Assembly: GCA_937928085.1 (NCBI GenBank)
Contig: CALFVU010000006.1
Span: 186,001 to 250,000 of the forward strand
Reading direction: 5' to 3'
From: an uncultured bacterium
GTDB taxonomy: Bacteria > Spirochaetota > Leptospiria > Leptospirales > Leptonemataceae
DNA: 64,000 bases
Shown here: piece after piece, positions 55,566 through 64,000 of the stretch
How positions within the stretch are numbered: the stretch's first letter is position 1
Layout of the letters: the number at the start of each line of letters is the position of its first letter
Notes under the pieces: model-generated
What the model saw: the letters and a program-made list of their open reading frames with translations, nothing else
Databases searched by the model: none
What the model was told of the DNA's origin: nothing
Translations under genes and position numbers: made by a program

Positions 55566-55895
55566 TTAGACTTTTTTTAAATTTTGTAAATACTCTTCCC
55601 ATTCAATGGGAAGTAATGATTTTTTTTTAGAATTACATTCTTTACAGCAAGGCACTATGTTTTCTTTAATGGATTCTCCGCCTCGTGATATAGGGATAAT
55701 ATGATCCATTGTTAGCTCATTAGGTTTAAATTTTCTTTTACAATAATAACAAATTCCGGAAGATTTTTTTTTCTTCCACCACGACGTTTTCTTTAATTTT
55801 TTCGCTTTTGCTTTTTCTTTTTGAATCCAGACTTCTCCTCTATAATAAAAAATAGAAAATGGATTTTCTTGTTGATTTTTATGGTTTTCTTCCAA
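55566..55895 (-). CDS. HNH endonuclease-like protein
   Basis: A 109-residue basic protein. CYYCKRKF, then TMDHIIPISRGGESIKENIVPCCKECNSKK, is a complete zinc-containing HNH motif: D-H, the N of ENIVPCC, and two C-x-x-C pairs. It has no other domain. Small HNH proteins of this form are nucleases or nicking enzymes with varied roles; nothing nearby suggests a mobile element. It overlaps the CBS gene by 17 bases, so it is probably translated from the same mRNA. Confidence 0.85.
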   Translation of the reverse strand: MEENHKNQQENPFSIFYYRGEVWIQKEKAKAKKLKKTSWWKKKKSSGICYYCKRKFKPNELTMDHIIPISRGGESIKENIVPCCKECNSKKKSLLPIEWEEYLQNLKKV

Positions 55896-56388
55896 GAATA
55901 ATCTCCTCGTGATTTTTTCTATACCAATGTACCATATCTACAATAGAAAGAATTCCATTGACTACCTGATTTGTAATTATAGGAATTGTTCGTAATTTTC
56001 TTTCCATCATAAAATTAAGGGCATCTCGTAATAATGTATCTTCAGGAAGATAATAAAATTTTTTATCTTTGATTATTTCTCCTACTTTAGTATTTAAATA
56101 ATCCTTATTTTTATCAAAAGATTCTTCATAACCTAATCGTAGTAGTTCAAAAATATTGATTGTATTAAAAGGTTTTCCTTCTTTTAGGACTAATAAGCTT
56201 AAAATACCGTTATCGAGAATCATTCTGGCAGCTTTTGCACAGATATCAGAATAATCAATTGTTATCACGTTGACATTCATTACTTCTTTTACTTTTGTAT
56301 TTAATAATTTTTGACTTCTTTCTATTAGTTTTTTAGCGTATTCTAAATCGATTTCTATTGTTTTGTTTTCCATATTTTTATCCATCAA
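55879..56388 (-). CDS. CBS-domain protein
   Basis: A 169-residue protein with a CBS pair: VKEVMNVNVITIDYSDICAKAARMILDNG, then LPEDTLLRDALNFMMERKLRTIPIITNQVVNGILSIVDMVHWY. It is probably an adenine-nucleotide sensor. It is the middle gene of an overlapping trio, with 11 bases overlapping the acyltransferase gene and 17 bases overlapping the HNH gene. Confidence 0.82.
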   Translation of the reverse strand: MMDKNMENKTIEIDLEYAKKLIERSQKLLNTKVKEVMNVNVITIDYSDICAKAARMILDNGILSLLVLKEGKPFNTINIFELLRLGYEESFDKNKDYLNTKVGEIIKDKKFYYLPEDTLLRDALNFMMERKLRTIPIITNQVVNGILSIVDMVHWYRKNHEEIILGRKP

Positions 56389-57151
56389 CTAAAAATTTTA
56401 AAATTCCCCTGTGTAAAAGTTCATTATGAATTTTATGTTGAATTTTCATTTTTATTATTTGAGCTGCTTCGTAAAGAAATTCTATATTTTTTGATTCCGA
56501 TTTTGAATATTTGCTAAGATCAATAGGTTTTAAAAATATGATCTTCCATTTTACTGGAAAAGGAATCAAGTTAAGAGGAATGGGTATTTTTGTATTCGAA
56601 TCTTTGAATGTAATATATCCTAAATTAATATTTGCTTCTTCTGCTCCAATTATACAAGTTGGGACAATTTTTGCATTTGACAAAACACTAAGGGAGATAA
56701 AACCGGGATTGAATTTTTGTAATCTATACATATAAAGAGAAGGTTTAAAATTTCCTTCTTCTGCTTCCGGAAAAATGATCAGAAGTTTATTTTCTTTCAA
56801 TAGTTTTAGAGCTTTTTTGAAATCTTGAGGTATATAACCTAATTTCTCTGATGAATACTTAAAAAAAGGGTTTTGATGCCAGAAATTATGGCTCATCGTA
56901 TAAGGAAAACGTTTTAGTTTTTTTAATATTATATATTGTAGTACCATTGCATCAATTGCTAAAACACCACTATGATTTGGAATAATTAATACAGCACCAT
57001 GTTTGGGGATGTTTTCTAAACCTTCTATTTGTGGATTTGTATATTCATAGAGACTTTCTAAAAATTGGTTTGGTATTTCTTTGTAAACAAATTGATTAAA
57101 CTCTTTAATTAAGTTTTTGGCAAAAGAGTTTATGGATTTCAAATCAATCAT
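56378..57151 (-). CDS. PlsC/MGAT-like lysophospholipid acyltransferase
   Basis: A 257-residue protein. VLIIPNHSGVLAIDAMVLQY is the acyltransferase block I, in the N-H-S-G-x-x-x-x-D form seen in the MGAT-like branch rather than the H-x4-D of PlsC. FPEAEEGNFKPS is block III, and IVPTCIIGAEEAN is block IV. It probably acylates a lipid at the inner membrane face. It is the first gene of an overlapping trio with the CBS and HNH genes; divergent from sbcD. Confidence 0.8.
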   Translation of the reverse strand: MIDLKSINSFAKNLIKEFNQFVYKEIPNQFLESLYEYTNPQIEGLENIPKHGAVLIIPNHSGVLAIDAMVLQYIILKKLKRFPYTMSHNFWHQNPFFKYSSEKLGYIPQDFKKALKLLKENKLLIIFPEAEEGNFKPSLYMYRLQKFNPGFISLSVLSNAKIVPTCIIGAEEANINLGYITFKDSNTKIPIPLNLIPFPVKWKIIFLKPIDLSKYSKSESKNIEFLYEAAQIIKMKIQHKIHNELLHRGILKFLVDG

Positions 57152-57325
57152 GATTATATTTTGTATCGTAAAAAATATTTGTTGTCAATTCATTTTTCAG
57201 ATGTTATACAATCATAATTTGTAATTTCTTAAAAACATTACTTAAGAACTATATAAAAATTTTATTAAAAAAAATAAAAAAAATGAAACTTTTACATTCA
57301 AGAAATACTATAATTAATAGTGAAT

Positions 57326-58531
57326 ATGAAAATTTTACATACAGCGGATTGGCATTTAGGAAAAAAACTTAATGAACAAATCAATTTGATCGATGTTCAA
57401 AAAGATCTTTTAAATCAAATTCTAGAAATCATAGAAAAAGAAAAAATTGACGTTTTTGTTTTAGCTGGAGATATTTTTCAATCGGTTCAAGTTCCAGATG
57501 AAGCATTAAAACTTTTAAATGATTTTCTAAAAGAAAGCGTGCTAAACTTTAAAAATACCACTTTTATGTTAGTTAATGGAAATCATGATCCCGCTGAAAA
57601 ACTGAATTTTGGTAGTGATCTAATGGTAGAAAATTTAAAAATCATTTCAAAATGGAATAAAAATTTTAAGCCCATATCAATCCAAAAAAACCAGATTACC
57701 TACGATTTTTATTTAATACCATTTATGCGTGTAAATGAATATAAGTTTTATTTCTCAGAGAATTCCCATATAAAAGAAACAAAAGATATTTACAAAGATA
57801 TTTTACAAAATATGAATCTAAACAATACAAATAAAAAAATTTTAATCACTCATACAGCAATTGATTTCTTTGGAGAACAAAAACGTTCTGATTCCGAAGA
57901 AGATACTTATGGAAATGTAGGTTTAGTTCCTTCTGACATGTTTCGTAATTTTGATTGGGTATTATTAGGGCATTATCACAAACATCAAATATTTGATGAC
58001 AATATTTTTTACTCTGGTTCTATCTATAAATATTCAGCAAAAGAACATAATGAATCAAAAGGTGTAATAATTTATGATTTAGAAAAAAATAACTATGAAT
58101 TTAGAAAATTCAAACTAAAACAAAATGTAGTTTCTGTAGTTGGTACGTTTAAAGACATAATACAAAATATTCATAAAACATTTTCCGAAGAACAACTGGA
58201 AAATGATTTTTTCTACATAGAATTACAAGATCCAAATTTTCTTTCCAATGTAAAAGATCAATTATCCAGATATTTTAAAAATATTGTACATATAAGTTAT
58301 AGTAAAATTCCTTCTTTATCTCAATCTAGGTCTTTGAATGTAGACTATAAAGAAATTTCGAATTTAAATGAAATTGAATTATTTAAAAAATTTTTAGAAT
58401 TTATTTCCTCTGATAACGATCAAAACGAAGATCAAACAACTTCAGACATTATTGGATTTAATAAACAAGCAATCATAGATAAGTTTATGCATTTATGGGA
58501 TGAATTCATCAAAAGTGATTTATATCAATAG
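57326..58531 (+). CDS. sbcD: exonuclease subunit SbcD
   Basis: About 402 residues (ATG at 57326; a GTG two codons upstream is possible). The calcineurin-like phosphoesterase motifs are complete: MKILHTADWHLGKKL, VFVLAGDIFQSVQVPDEA, LVNGNHDP, and LLGHYHKHQIF with GSIYKYSAKEHNESKGV. It is the Mre11-like nuclease of SbcCD, which opens hairpins and DNA ends. It is followed by sbcC, 9 bases later. A TATAAT at 57309-57314 may be its -10. Confidence 0.93.
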   Translation: MKILHTADWHLGKKLNEQINLIDVQKDLLNQILEIIEKEKIDVFVLAGDIFQSVQVPDEALKLLNDFLKESVLNFKNTTFMLVNGNHDPAEKLNFGSDLMVENLKIISKWNKNFKPISIQKNQITYDFYLIPFMRVNEYKFYFSENSHIKETKDIYKDILQNMNLNNTNKKILITHTAIDFFGEQKRSDSEEDTYGNVGLVPSDMFRNFDWVLLGHYHKHQIFDDNIFYSGSIYKYSAKEHNESKGVIIYDLEKNNYEFRKFKLKQNVVSVVGTFKDIIQNIHKTFSEEQLENDFFYIELQDPNFLSNVKDQLSRYFKNIVHISYSKIPSLSQSRSLNVDYKEISNLNEIELFKKFLEFISSDNDQNEDQTTSDIIGFNKQAIIDKFMHLWDEFIKSDLYQ

Positions 58532-58540
58532 GAGTCCAAT

Positions 58541-61204
58541 ATGCTACTAAAAAAATTAAAGTTAAAAGGATTTAAATCTTATCAGTATTCAACGATTATC
58601 GATTTTAGTAAAATTCCTCTTGATGATTTATTTTTAATACAAGGAAATACAGGTGCAGGGAAATCTTCTATTTTAGATGCTCTAACTTTTGCTCTATATG
58701 GAGCTGAAAAAAAAGAATATCTTTCTTTTATATCTAATTCCATTCGAGAAGAGGTAGAAAAAAATCCCTACAGTTATAAAGGAAAGCATTTGACCGAAGT
58801 GGAACTAGAGTTTAGCTATCAAGGATCTTTATATACAATAAAGCGTTTTATAAAAGTAAAACATTTTCGGCAATTTAAAAACATAAATGAAATTTATGAA
58901 TTAAATTTACAATCATTTCTAAATGGAAAAGAAATTAGTGAAGTTCCAAAACTTTTAAAAAAATTAAATCGAGAACAGTTTACCAAAGCTGTTCTTATTC
59001 CTCAGAATCAATTTGATCAATTTTTAAAATCTTCTCCTTTAGAAAAAGAAGAAATATTAAAAAAAATCTTCAACACTTCTAAATTTGATGGTTTTATAAA
59101 GTTTTTAAACGATAAAAAAAATAAATTAATTTCAGAAATAAACAATATTAAGATAAAAATCGAGGAAATTTTAAAAAATACAAACATACAAAAATCAATC
59201 GAAGATCAAGAAATCATTACAGAGATTAATAAAAAAATCTCAGATAATCGCCATAAAATCGATAAAATTAAAAAACAACTAGAAGAAATGAAAAACCATA
59301 AATCTTCATTGGAAGAAGAGAAAAATAAGCTAACCATGTTTTATCAACAATTACTTGAATTAAAAAAGGTAACTATCCAGCAAAAAAGTATCTTAATAGA
59401 AGAAAAAGAAATAGAAAATAAAAAGAAACGTTTACAAAATGCAAAAAAAGTCGAAGAAATCTATCGTATACGAAATGAATTATCTAAATTAGAAGAAAAT
59501 CTCAAGAAGAAAAGACAAGAAACCTTAAAGTTAGAAGAAGAACTAAAAAGATACGAAAACGAACTAAAAATAAAAAAAGAAGAATTCTCTAAATTGCAAA
59601 AACAAAAAGAAATGCTAGAACAATCCCAAATTGAAATACTAAAAAAAGAAGAAATTTTACCTAAACTCAGCTTATATAAAAAAATTCAAAACGAAATTCA
59701 AGAACTAAAAAAGGAAAAAGAAAAAAAACAAATTCAAATTGAATCTATTCATAAAAAATTAGAAACACTAAATTCCCAATTAGAAGAAATTTATCGATAT
59801 TACTTTTCTAAGAAATTAATTCCCAATGAACCTTGTTTGATTTGCGGTTCTAAAGAACATCCTCATCCGTTTACCAGTGATTTAATATCCGATCCTGTAG
59901 AAATCTTAAAAATAAAAGAAAAAATTGAGATGGAATTAAAAGATCTAAATAAAAAGATGGATTTACTTTTACAGCAGATACGACAAAAAGAAAATGAGAT
60001 TTACTCCATAGAGACATATTTAAAACAAAATCAATATTCAATCTATAATTTAGAAGTAACCGAAGCTCAATTAAAAAAAGAAATACAAAATTACAAAATT
60101 GAGCAAGAACATTACAAAAAACAATATAACGAAACACAAATTCAAATCCAGAAATTAGAAAATAGCTTAGGTAAGGTATTGGGAAGTAAAGAAACTAATG
60201 ATGAATTTATTTTGGAAGTTCAAAAAGAAATCCAACAAAAGCAAAATGAATATGTTAAGATGCTACAAAAGGAAGGTGTACAGGAGAGCGATGTGTTGAT
60301 ATATTATTTAGAAAGTGATAAAAAAAATCTTTTAGAAAAAGAAATCAATTCCTATCAGGAAAGAAGCATACAAGTAAAAACAAAAATTGAAGAACTTTTA
60401 AAAAAAATTTCAAATTCTTTTTCTGAGTTCTCGTTTTCTTTAATACAAAATGAAACTGAAATTGATGTAAAGCTAAAACATATCATAAAAAATATTCAAG
60501 AAATTGAAAAAAAAATTAACGATTACGAAGAGCTTATGGCAAAAAAAAATCAAGAACAAGGTCTTTTACTAAATGAAAATAAACGTTTATTGGATGCTTT
60601 AGTGAGTTTAGAAACATATCTTACAGAATATACAAAACTTTCAAATGAGTTTCGCCTTATACATACGATTTGGTATCTTGTTTCTGACGAAAATCCAAAA
60701 CACTTATCGTTTCATCGGTATATTATTCAAGCATATTTTGACTCTGTAATTCAATATGCGAATTTACGATTGGAAAAAATTGAGCCCCGTTTTATTTTAA
60801 GAACAACAGAAGAAAAAGAAGATTTAAAGAAAAAAAAAGCTGGTTTGTCAATTAGGGTTTTTGATGTATATCAGGGTGAACGTGGCATAGAAGGATTATC
60901 AGGAGGTGAGATGTTTTATATTTCTATTGCTATGGCTTTAGGACTGTATGATGTGATTCATTCTAATTTATCTGATGTAAGGTTTGATTTTCTTTTTATT
61001 GATGAAGGTTTTGGATCTCTCGACAAAGAAAAATTACACAAAGTTTTATCGATGATTAAAGAAATTTTTCTATATCAAAATCAATCTTCACAAAAACAAG
61101 TAGGTTTAATTTCCCATGTTGAAAGTATGAAAGAACAAATTCCTTATCAAATTATTGTTAAAAATAAAAATGGAATTAGTTTTGTTGAGTTGCCGTATGT
61201 ATAA
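58541..61204 (+). CDS. sbcC: exonuclease subunit SbcC (Rad50-like)
   Basis: An 887-residue SMC-like ATPase. The Walker A is QGNTGAGKSSILDALTFALYG. Two long Lys/Glu-rich coiled coils flank the zinc hook (Cys432-L-I-Cys435, EPCLICGSKEHPH). The C-terminal ABC signature is LSGGEMFYISIAMALG, with Walker B FDFLFIDEGFGSLD and a switch His (ISHV). It pairs with SbcD to resect DNA ends. AGGAG lies 7 bases before the ATG. Confidence 0.94.
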   Translation: MLLKKLKLKGFKSYQYSTIIDFSKIPLDDLFLIQGNTGAGKSSILDALTFALYGAEKKEYLSFISNSIREEVEKNPYSYKGKHLTEVELEFSYQGSLYTIKRFIKVKHFRQFKNINEIYELNLQSFLNGKEISEVPKLLKKLNREQFTKAVLIPQNQFDQFLKSSPLEKEEILKKIFNTSKFDGFIKFLNDKKNKLISEINNIKIKIEEILKNTNIQKSIEDQEIITEINKKISDNRHKIDKIKKQLEEMKNHKSSLEEEKNKLTMFYQQLLELKKVTIQQKSILIEEKEIENKKKRLQNAKKVEEIYRIRNELSKLEENLKKKRQETLKLEEELKRYENELKIKKEEFSKLQKQKEMLEQSQIEILKKEEILPKLSLYKKIQNEIQELKKEKEKKQIQIESIHKKLETLNSQLEEIYRYYFSKKLIPNEPCLICGSKEHPHPFTSDLISDPVEILKIKEKIEMELKDLNKKMDLLLQQIRQKENEIYSIETYLKQNQYSIYNLEVTEAQLKKEIQNYKIEQEHYKKQYNETQIQIQKLENSLGKVLGSKETNDEFILEVQKEIQQKQNEYVKMLQKEGVQESDVLIYYLESDKKNLLEKEINSYQERSIQVKTKIEELLKKISNSFSEFSFSLIQNETEIDVKLKHIIKNIQEIEKKINDYEELMAKKNQEQGLLLNENKRLLDALVSLETYLTEYTKLSNEFRLIHTIWYLVSDENPKHLSFHRYIIQAYFDSVIQYANLRLEKIEPRFILRTTEEKEDLKKKKAGLSIRVFDVYQGERGIEGLSGGEMFYISIAMALGLYDVIHSNLSDVRFDFLFIDEGFGSLDKEKLHKVLSMIKEIFLYQNQSSQKQVGLISHVESMKEQIPYQIIVKNKNGISFVELPYV

Positions 61205-61227
61205 AAAAATGCTTTAATAAATATAAA

Positions 61228-61256
61228 TTGACTTACAATTGTGATAAAAATATCTT
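61228..61256 (+). promoter_or_regulatory. candidate sigma-70 promoter of pckG
   Basis: TTGACT at 61228-61233 (5 of 6), a 17-base spacer, and TATCTT at 61251-61256 (4 of 6). The start would be about 7 bases on, with AGGAG before the ATG at 61283. It sits just after sbcC, so pckG probably has its own promoter. Confidence 0.5.
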
Positions 61257-61282
61257 AACTTAGTTATATTCAGGAGTTTTTT

Positions 61283-63100
61283 ATGGAAGAATATACAAAA
61301 CATAAAAGGTTAAACCAGTGGATTCAAGAAATGGTCGAACTATGTAAACCAGATCGAGTTTATATATGTGATGGTTCCGAAGAAGAAAATCAAGCTTTAA
61401 TACAAGAAATGGTAAAGGATGGTTTAGCAATTCCTTTAGATCCAAAAAAAAAGCCAAATAGTTACTTATTTCGTTCTGATCCTTCTGATGTAGCTAGAGT
61501 AGAAAATCGCACTTTTATTTCTTCCAGAGATAAAGAAGATGCTGGTCCAACAAATAACTGGATTGATCCTGTTGAACTAAAAGCCACAATGAAAAAATTA
61601 TACGATGGAAGTATGAGAGGCAGAACAATGTATGTCATTCCTTTTTCTATGGGACCAATTAGATCTTCAATTTCTAAAATTGGTGTCCAGATTACAGATT
61701 CACCATATGTAGTGATCAATATGAGGATTATGACAAGAATGGGAAAAGCAGTTTTAGATGTATTGGGAGAAGATGGAGAGTTTGTTCCTTGTTTACATTC
61801 AGTAGGAAAGCCTCTAAAGCCTGGTGAAAAAGATAATGGTAAATGGCCCTGTGCTCCTATTGAACAAAAATATATTTCTCATTTTCCGGAAGAAAGAACT
61901 ATTTGGTCTTATGGTTCAGGTTATGGAGGGAATGCGTTATTGGGAAAAAAATGTTTTGCATTAAGAATAGCTTCTGTTCAAGCAAGAGATGAAGGTTGGC
62001 TTGCGGAGCATATGTTAATTCTAAAAATTACAAATCCACAAGGTAAAAGTATATATGTTACGGGAGCTTTTCCTTCGGCTTGTGGAAAGACAAACCTTGC
62101 TATGCTTGTTCCAACTTTACCTGGCTGGAAAGTAGAAACAATTGGGGATGATATTGCTTGGATGAAGTTCGGAGATGATGGTAGGCTTTATGCTGTCAAC
62201 CCAGAAGCAGGTTTTTTTGGTGTAGCACCCGGAACCTCAGAAAAATCAAATTATAATGCAATGAAAACCATCGAAAAAAATACTATCTTTACGAATGTGG
62301 CTCTTACAGAAGATGGAGATGTATGGTGGGAAGGAATTGGATATGATCCACCAACGAAATTAATTGATTGGAAAGGAAATGAATGGATCTTTGGTAAATC
62401 CAAGGAACCTGCTGCTCATCCAAATGCAAGATTTACTGTTTCTGCATCTCAATGTCCTTCTATTGCACCGGAATGGGAGGATCCAAAAGGTGTGCCTATC
62501 TCTGCTATTCTTTTTGGTGGGAGAAGATCCAGTGTAATTCCATTGGTCTATGAAGCTTTTGATTGGGAGCATGGAGTTTTTATTGGTTCTATTATGGGTT
62601 CAGAAGCTACTACCGCTGCTCTTGATGTAACATTAGGTTCGGTAAGAAGAGATCCTTTTGCTATGCTTCCGTTTTGTGGTTATCATATGGGAGATTATTT
62701 TAAACACTGGTTAAAGATAGGAAAAATGACATCTGTAGAAAAACTTCCTAAAATTTTTAATGTAAACTGGTTTAGAAAAACTGCGGAAGGAAGGTGGCTA
62801 TGGCCTGGATTTGGTGAAAATAGTAGAGTTCTAAAATGGATTTTTGAAAGAACACAGAACGAAGGAAAAGTAATCAAAACACCTATTGGATATTTGCCTA
62901 CTTTGGATGCTATTGATAAGCCAGATGGTGTTTCTAATCAGGATTTACAAGAGCTTTTAAAAGTGGATTTAGAAGGGTGGCTTAAAGAAATTGAACTAAT
63001 TAAACAACATTATTTACAGTTTGGAAATAAATTACCCAATGAGTTATCAGTTCAACTTGAACAATTAGAACAAAGAATTAAAGAAAGCTTTTCTTACTAG
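61283..63100 (+). CDS. pckG: phosphoenolpyruvate carboxykinase (GTP)
   Basis: A 605-residue GTP-type PEPCK, converting oxaloacetate to phosphoenolpyruvate. The N-terminal [12 protein letters not shown], the active-site loop [15 protein letters not shown] (with the reactive Cys and P-loop Lys), [34 protein letters not shown] and [18 protein letters not shown] are all diagnostic of the GTP family, not the ATP one. The length is normal. This points to gluconeogenesis from organic or fatty-acid-derived carbon, in line with the citrate-synthase-like and glycerol kinase genes in the window. Confidence 0.97.
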   Translation: MEEYTKHKRLNQWIQEMVELCKPDRVYICDGSEEENQALIQEMVKDGLAIPLDPKKKPNSYLFRSDPSDVARVENRTFISSRDKEDAGPTNNWIDPVELKATMKKLYDGSMRGRTMYVIPFSMGPIRSSISKIGVQITDSPYVVINMRIMTRMGKAVLDVLGEDGEFVPCLHSVGKPLKPGEKDNGKWPCAPIEQKYISHFPEERTIWSYGSGYGGNALLGKKCFALRIASVQARDEGWLAEHMLILKITNPQGKSIYVTGAFPSACGKTNLAMLVPTLPGWKVETIGDDIAWMKFGDDGRLYAVNPEAGFFGVAPGTSEKSNYNAMKTIEKNTIFTNVALTEDGDVWWEGIGYDPPTKLIDWKGNEWIFGKSKEPAAHPNARFTVSASQCPSIAPEWEDPKGVPISAILFGGRRSSVIPLVYEAFDWEHGVFIGSIMGSEATTAALDVTLGSVRRDPFAMLPFCGYHMGDYFKHWLKIGKMTSVEKLPKIFNVNWFRKTAEGRWLWPGFGENSRVLKWIFERTQNEGKVIKTPIGYLPTLDAIDKPDGVSNQDLQELLKVDLEGWLKEIELIKQHYLQFGNKLPNELSVQLEQLEQRIKESFSY

Positions 63101-63117
63101 ATTCAAAATTAAAAACC

Positions 63118-63143
63118 AGGAATTAGATTTATCTCTAATTCCT
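63118..63143. terminator. bidirectional intrinsic terminator between pckG and the phosphatase
   Basis: A perfect 10-base stem, AGGAATTAGA (63118-63127) and TCTAATTCCT (63134-63143), with a 6-base loop. On the minus strand it is followed by GGTTTTTAATTTT, good for the phosphatase. On the plus strand the T-tract is later and interrupted, so termination of pckG would be weaker. It lies between converging stops at 63100 and 63151. Confidence 0.7.
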
Positions 63144-63150
63144 AGTTATA

Positions 63151-64000
63151 TTATTGAATTAAATTTTTTATTTTTTTAAAAATATCGGTATTATCAAAAA
63201 TACCACTAAATTCTTCTGAACCTATACCATAAGAAAATACAGGTACCAATGATGCTGAATGTTTCTCATAAATAAATTTAAGTTCTACTTGATTTTTTTT
63301 AAGATCACCTCCTACTATAGCAAGTCCACCTGTTTCGTGATCTGATGTTGCTATTACTAAAGTATCTTCTTTTGATTTTTCAGCGAAATCTAAAACAACG
63401 CCTATCGTTTTGTCAAAATCCAGTAATTCGCCAATCACATAATCTCCATCCATGTTGTGCCCCCCATAATCAATTTGAGATCCTTCGATTACAAGAAAAA
63501 AGGGTTTTTTTAATTGTTGTAAGTATTCAATAGCTTTTTTTGTAGCTAGACTTAAATATTCTGAGTTTCGAGTTTGATTAAAATTCGTATTTTTAATCAA
63601 ATAGTCATAATATTTTAAATTTGGATTAGGATTGATTTTCTTAACTGGTGGGAGGTTTTTATCTGCAAAGAAACCTGCAATTTTTTTATTGAAATTTAAG
63701 ACATTAAGTTTTTGAAATTCGGAGAAATCAAAGTAAACTTCGTAATTTTTATCTTTTAGCTTGTCAAGAAGATTTTGTTCATCGGGACGATTGATAAAGT
63801 AGTCACGACCACCTCCTAAAATGATATCAGGTTCTAAATTTACAATATCCTCAGCTATTTCATAATGATTTTCTCTATTTTCGGAATGAGCAAGAAAAGC
63901 TGCAGGGGTTGCATCTGTGATGGAGTTTGTAACTACAACACCAATACTAAACCCTTTTTCTTTTGCTATTTCGAGAATTGTCTTTAAACGAATTTTTTCT
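63151..64000 (-). CDS. alkaline phosphatase, 5' end cut by window edge
   Basis: My reading runs without a stop from the right edge to 63151, about 283 residues, so the start lies outside. VVVTNSITDATPAAFLAHSENRE is the alkaline-phosphatase A-T-P-A-A-F block. PDIILGGGRDYF follows, then LVIEGSQIDYGGHNMD (metal-binding E-G-x-x-I-D) and VIATSDHETGGLAI (metal-binding D-H-E-T-G-G). It is probably an exported phosphate-scavenging enzyme, though the signal peptide is not visible. The short in-frame TTG at 63600 is not the true start. Confidence 0.9.
   Translation of the reverse strand, partial: EKIRLKTILEIAKEKGFSIGVVVTNSITDATPAAFLAHSENRENHYEIAEDIVNLEPDIILGGGRDYFINRPDEQNLLDKLKDKNYEVYFDFSEFQKLNVLNFNKKIAGFFADKNLPPVKKINPNPNLKYYDYLIKNTNFNQTRNSEYLSLATKKAIEYLQQLKKPFFLVIEGSQIDYGGHNMDGDYVIGELLDFDKTIGVVLDFAEKSKEDTLVIATSDHETGGLAIVGGDLKKNQVELKFIYEKHSASLVPVFSYGIGSEEFSGIFDNTDIFKKIKNLIQ

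Noticed and set aside
62360-62877. Minus-strand frames inside pckG
   Set aside because: They are antisense shadows of a highly conserved enzyme with no start context or family resemblance.
1-64000. tRNA, rRNA, CRISPR array, prophage or defence island
   Set aside because: Reading both strands I found no tRNA-like cloverleaf signature, no regularly spaced repeats, no phage structural genes and no recognisable defence cluster; the lone HNH gene and SbcCD are not enough.

Overview
This is a very AT-rich bacterial chromosome segment, densely packed with genes on both strands. The organism is most likely a spirochaete, or a close relative. The clearest hint is the FlhB N-terminus (FAAEDEGRTEEPTE, just inside the protein), which matches the spirochaetal FlhB signature. 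Supporting hints are fliO-P-Q-R-flhB-flhA in one run, loosely conserved lipoprotein signal peptides, 7TM receptor/kinase proteins with jelly-roll sensor domains, and rsfS beside a LytR_C protein. I see no rRNA, tRNA, CRISPR array, prophage or intact insertion sequence, so this looks mostly like core genome with some unusual accessory proteins.

Layout. 1-5.1 kb: a VWA-domain protein cut by the left edge, an EEP-family phosphatase/nuclease, two lipoprotein-like genes (one with a Kazal-like cysteine pattern) and a sensor histidine kinase. 5.1-11.3 kb: rsgA, two tandem 7TM sensor proteins with degenerate kinase modules, and a citrate-synthase homologue lacking canonical catalytic residues. 11.3-19.8 kb: recJ, a YidD-like lipoprotein, a ferritin-like protein, a frame-disrupted cmoB, a LOG-like protein, a CBS protein, glpK, a DUF3332 protein, a strictosidine-synthase-like propeller and a double CDGSH protein. 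20-26.6 kb: the rpsU-dnaG-rpoD operon, an RNase D-like exonuclease, cmoA and two membrane proteins. 26.6-34.5 kb (minus strand): the flagellar export run fliO, fliP, fliQ, fliR, flhB, flhA, followed by an rpiB-like gene, a LytR_C protein and rsfS.

34.7-37.8 kb: a small charged ORF coupled to an adenosine-deaminase-like gene, a stand-alone subtilase-propeptide-like secreted protein, then about 1 kb without a convincing gene. 37.8-45.8 kb: an SGNH hydrolase, then alpha-glucan metabolism: a GlgX-MalQ fusion of about 1460 residues divergent from a GT-B glycosyltransferase and a GH57 enzyme. 46.2-57.2 kb: a GT-C-like membrane protein, a flippase-like/methyltransferase fusion, tilS, manA, a DegT-family protein lacking the PLP lysine, a Gfo/Idh/MocA oxidoreductase, an anion transporter, and an overlapping acyltransferase-CBS-HNH operon. 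57.3-64 kb: sbcD-sbcC, GTP-dependent pckG and an alkaline phosphatase cut by the right edge.

The strongest leads are catalytic-residue losses in otherwise full-length enzymes (citrate synthase-like, DegT-like, RpiB-like, sensor kinases), unusual fusions (GlgX-MalQ; flippase-like membrane domain plus methyltransferase), and cmoB interrupted exactly at an A10 tract while its pathway partner cmoA is intact. I did not identify an obviously new multi-gene defence or mobile system.
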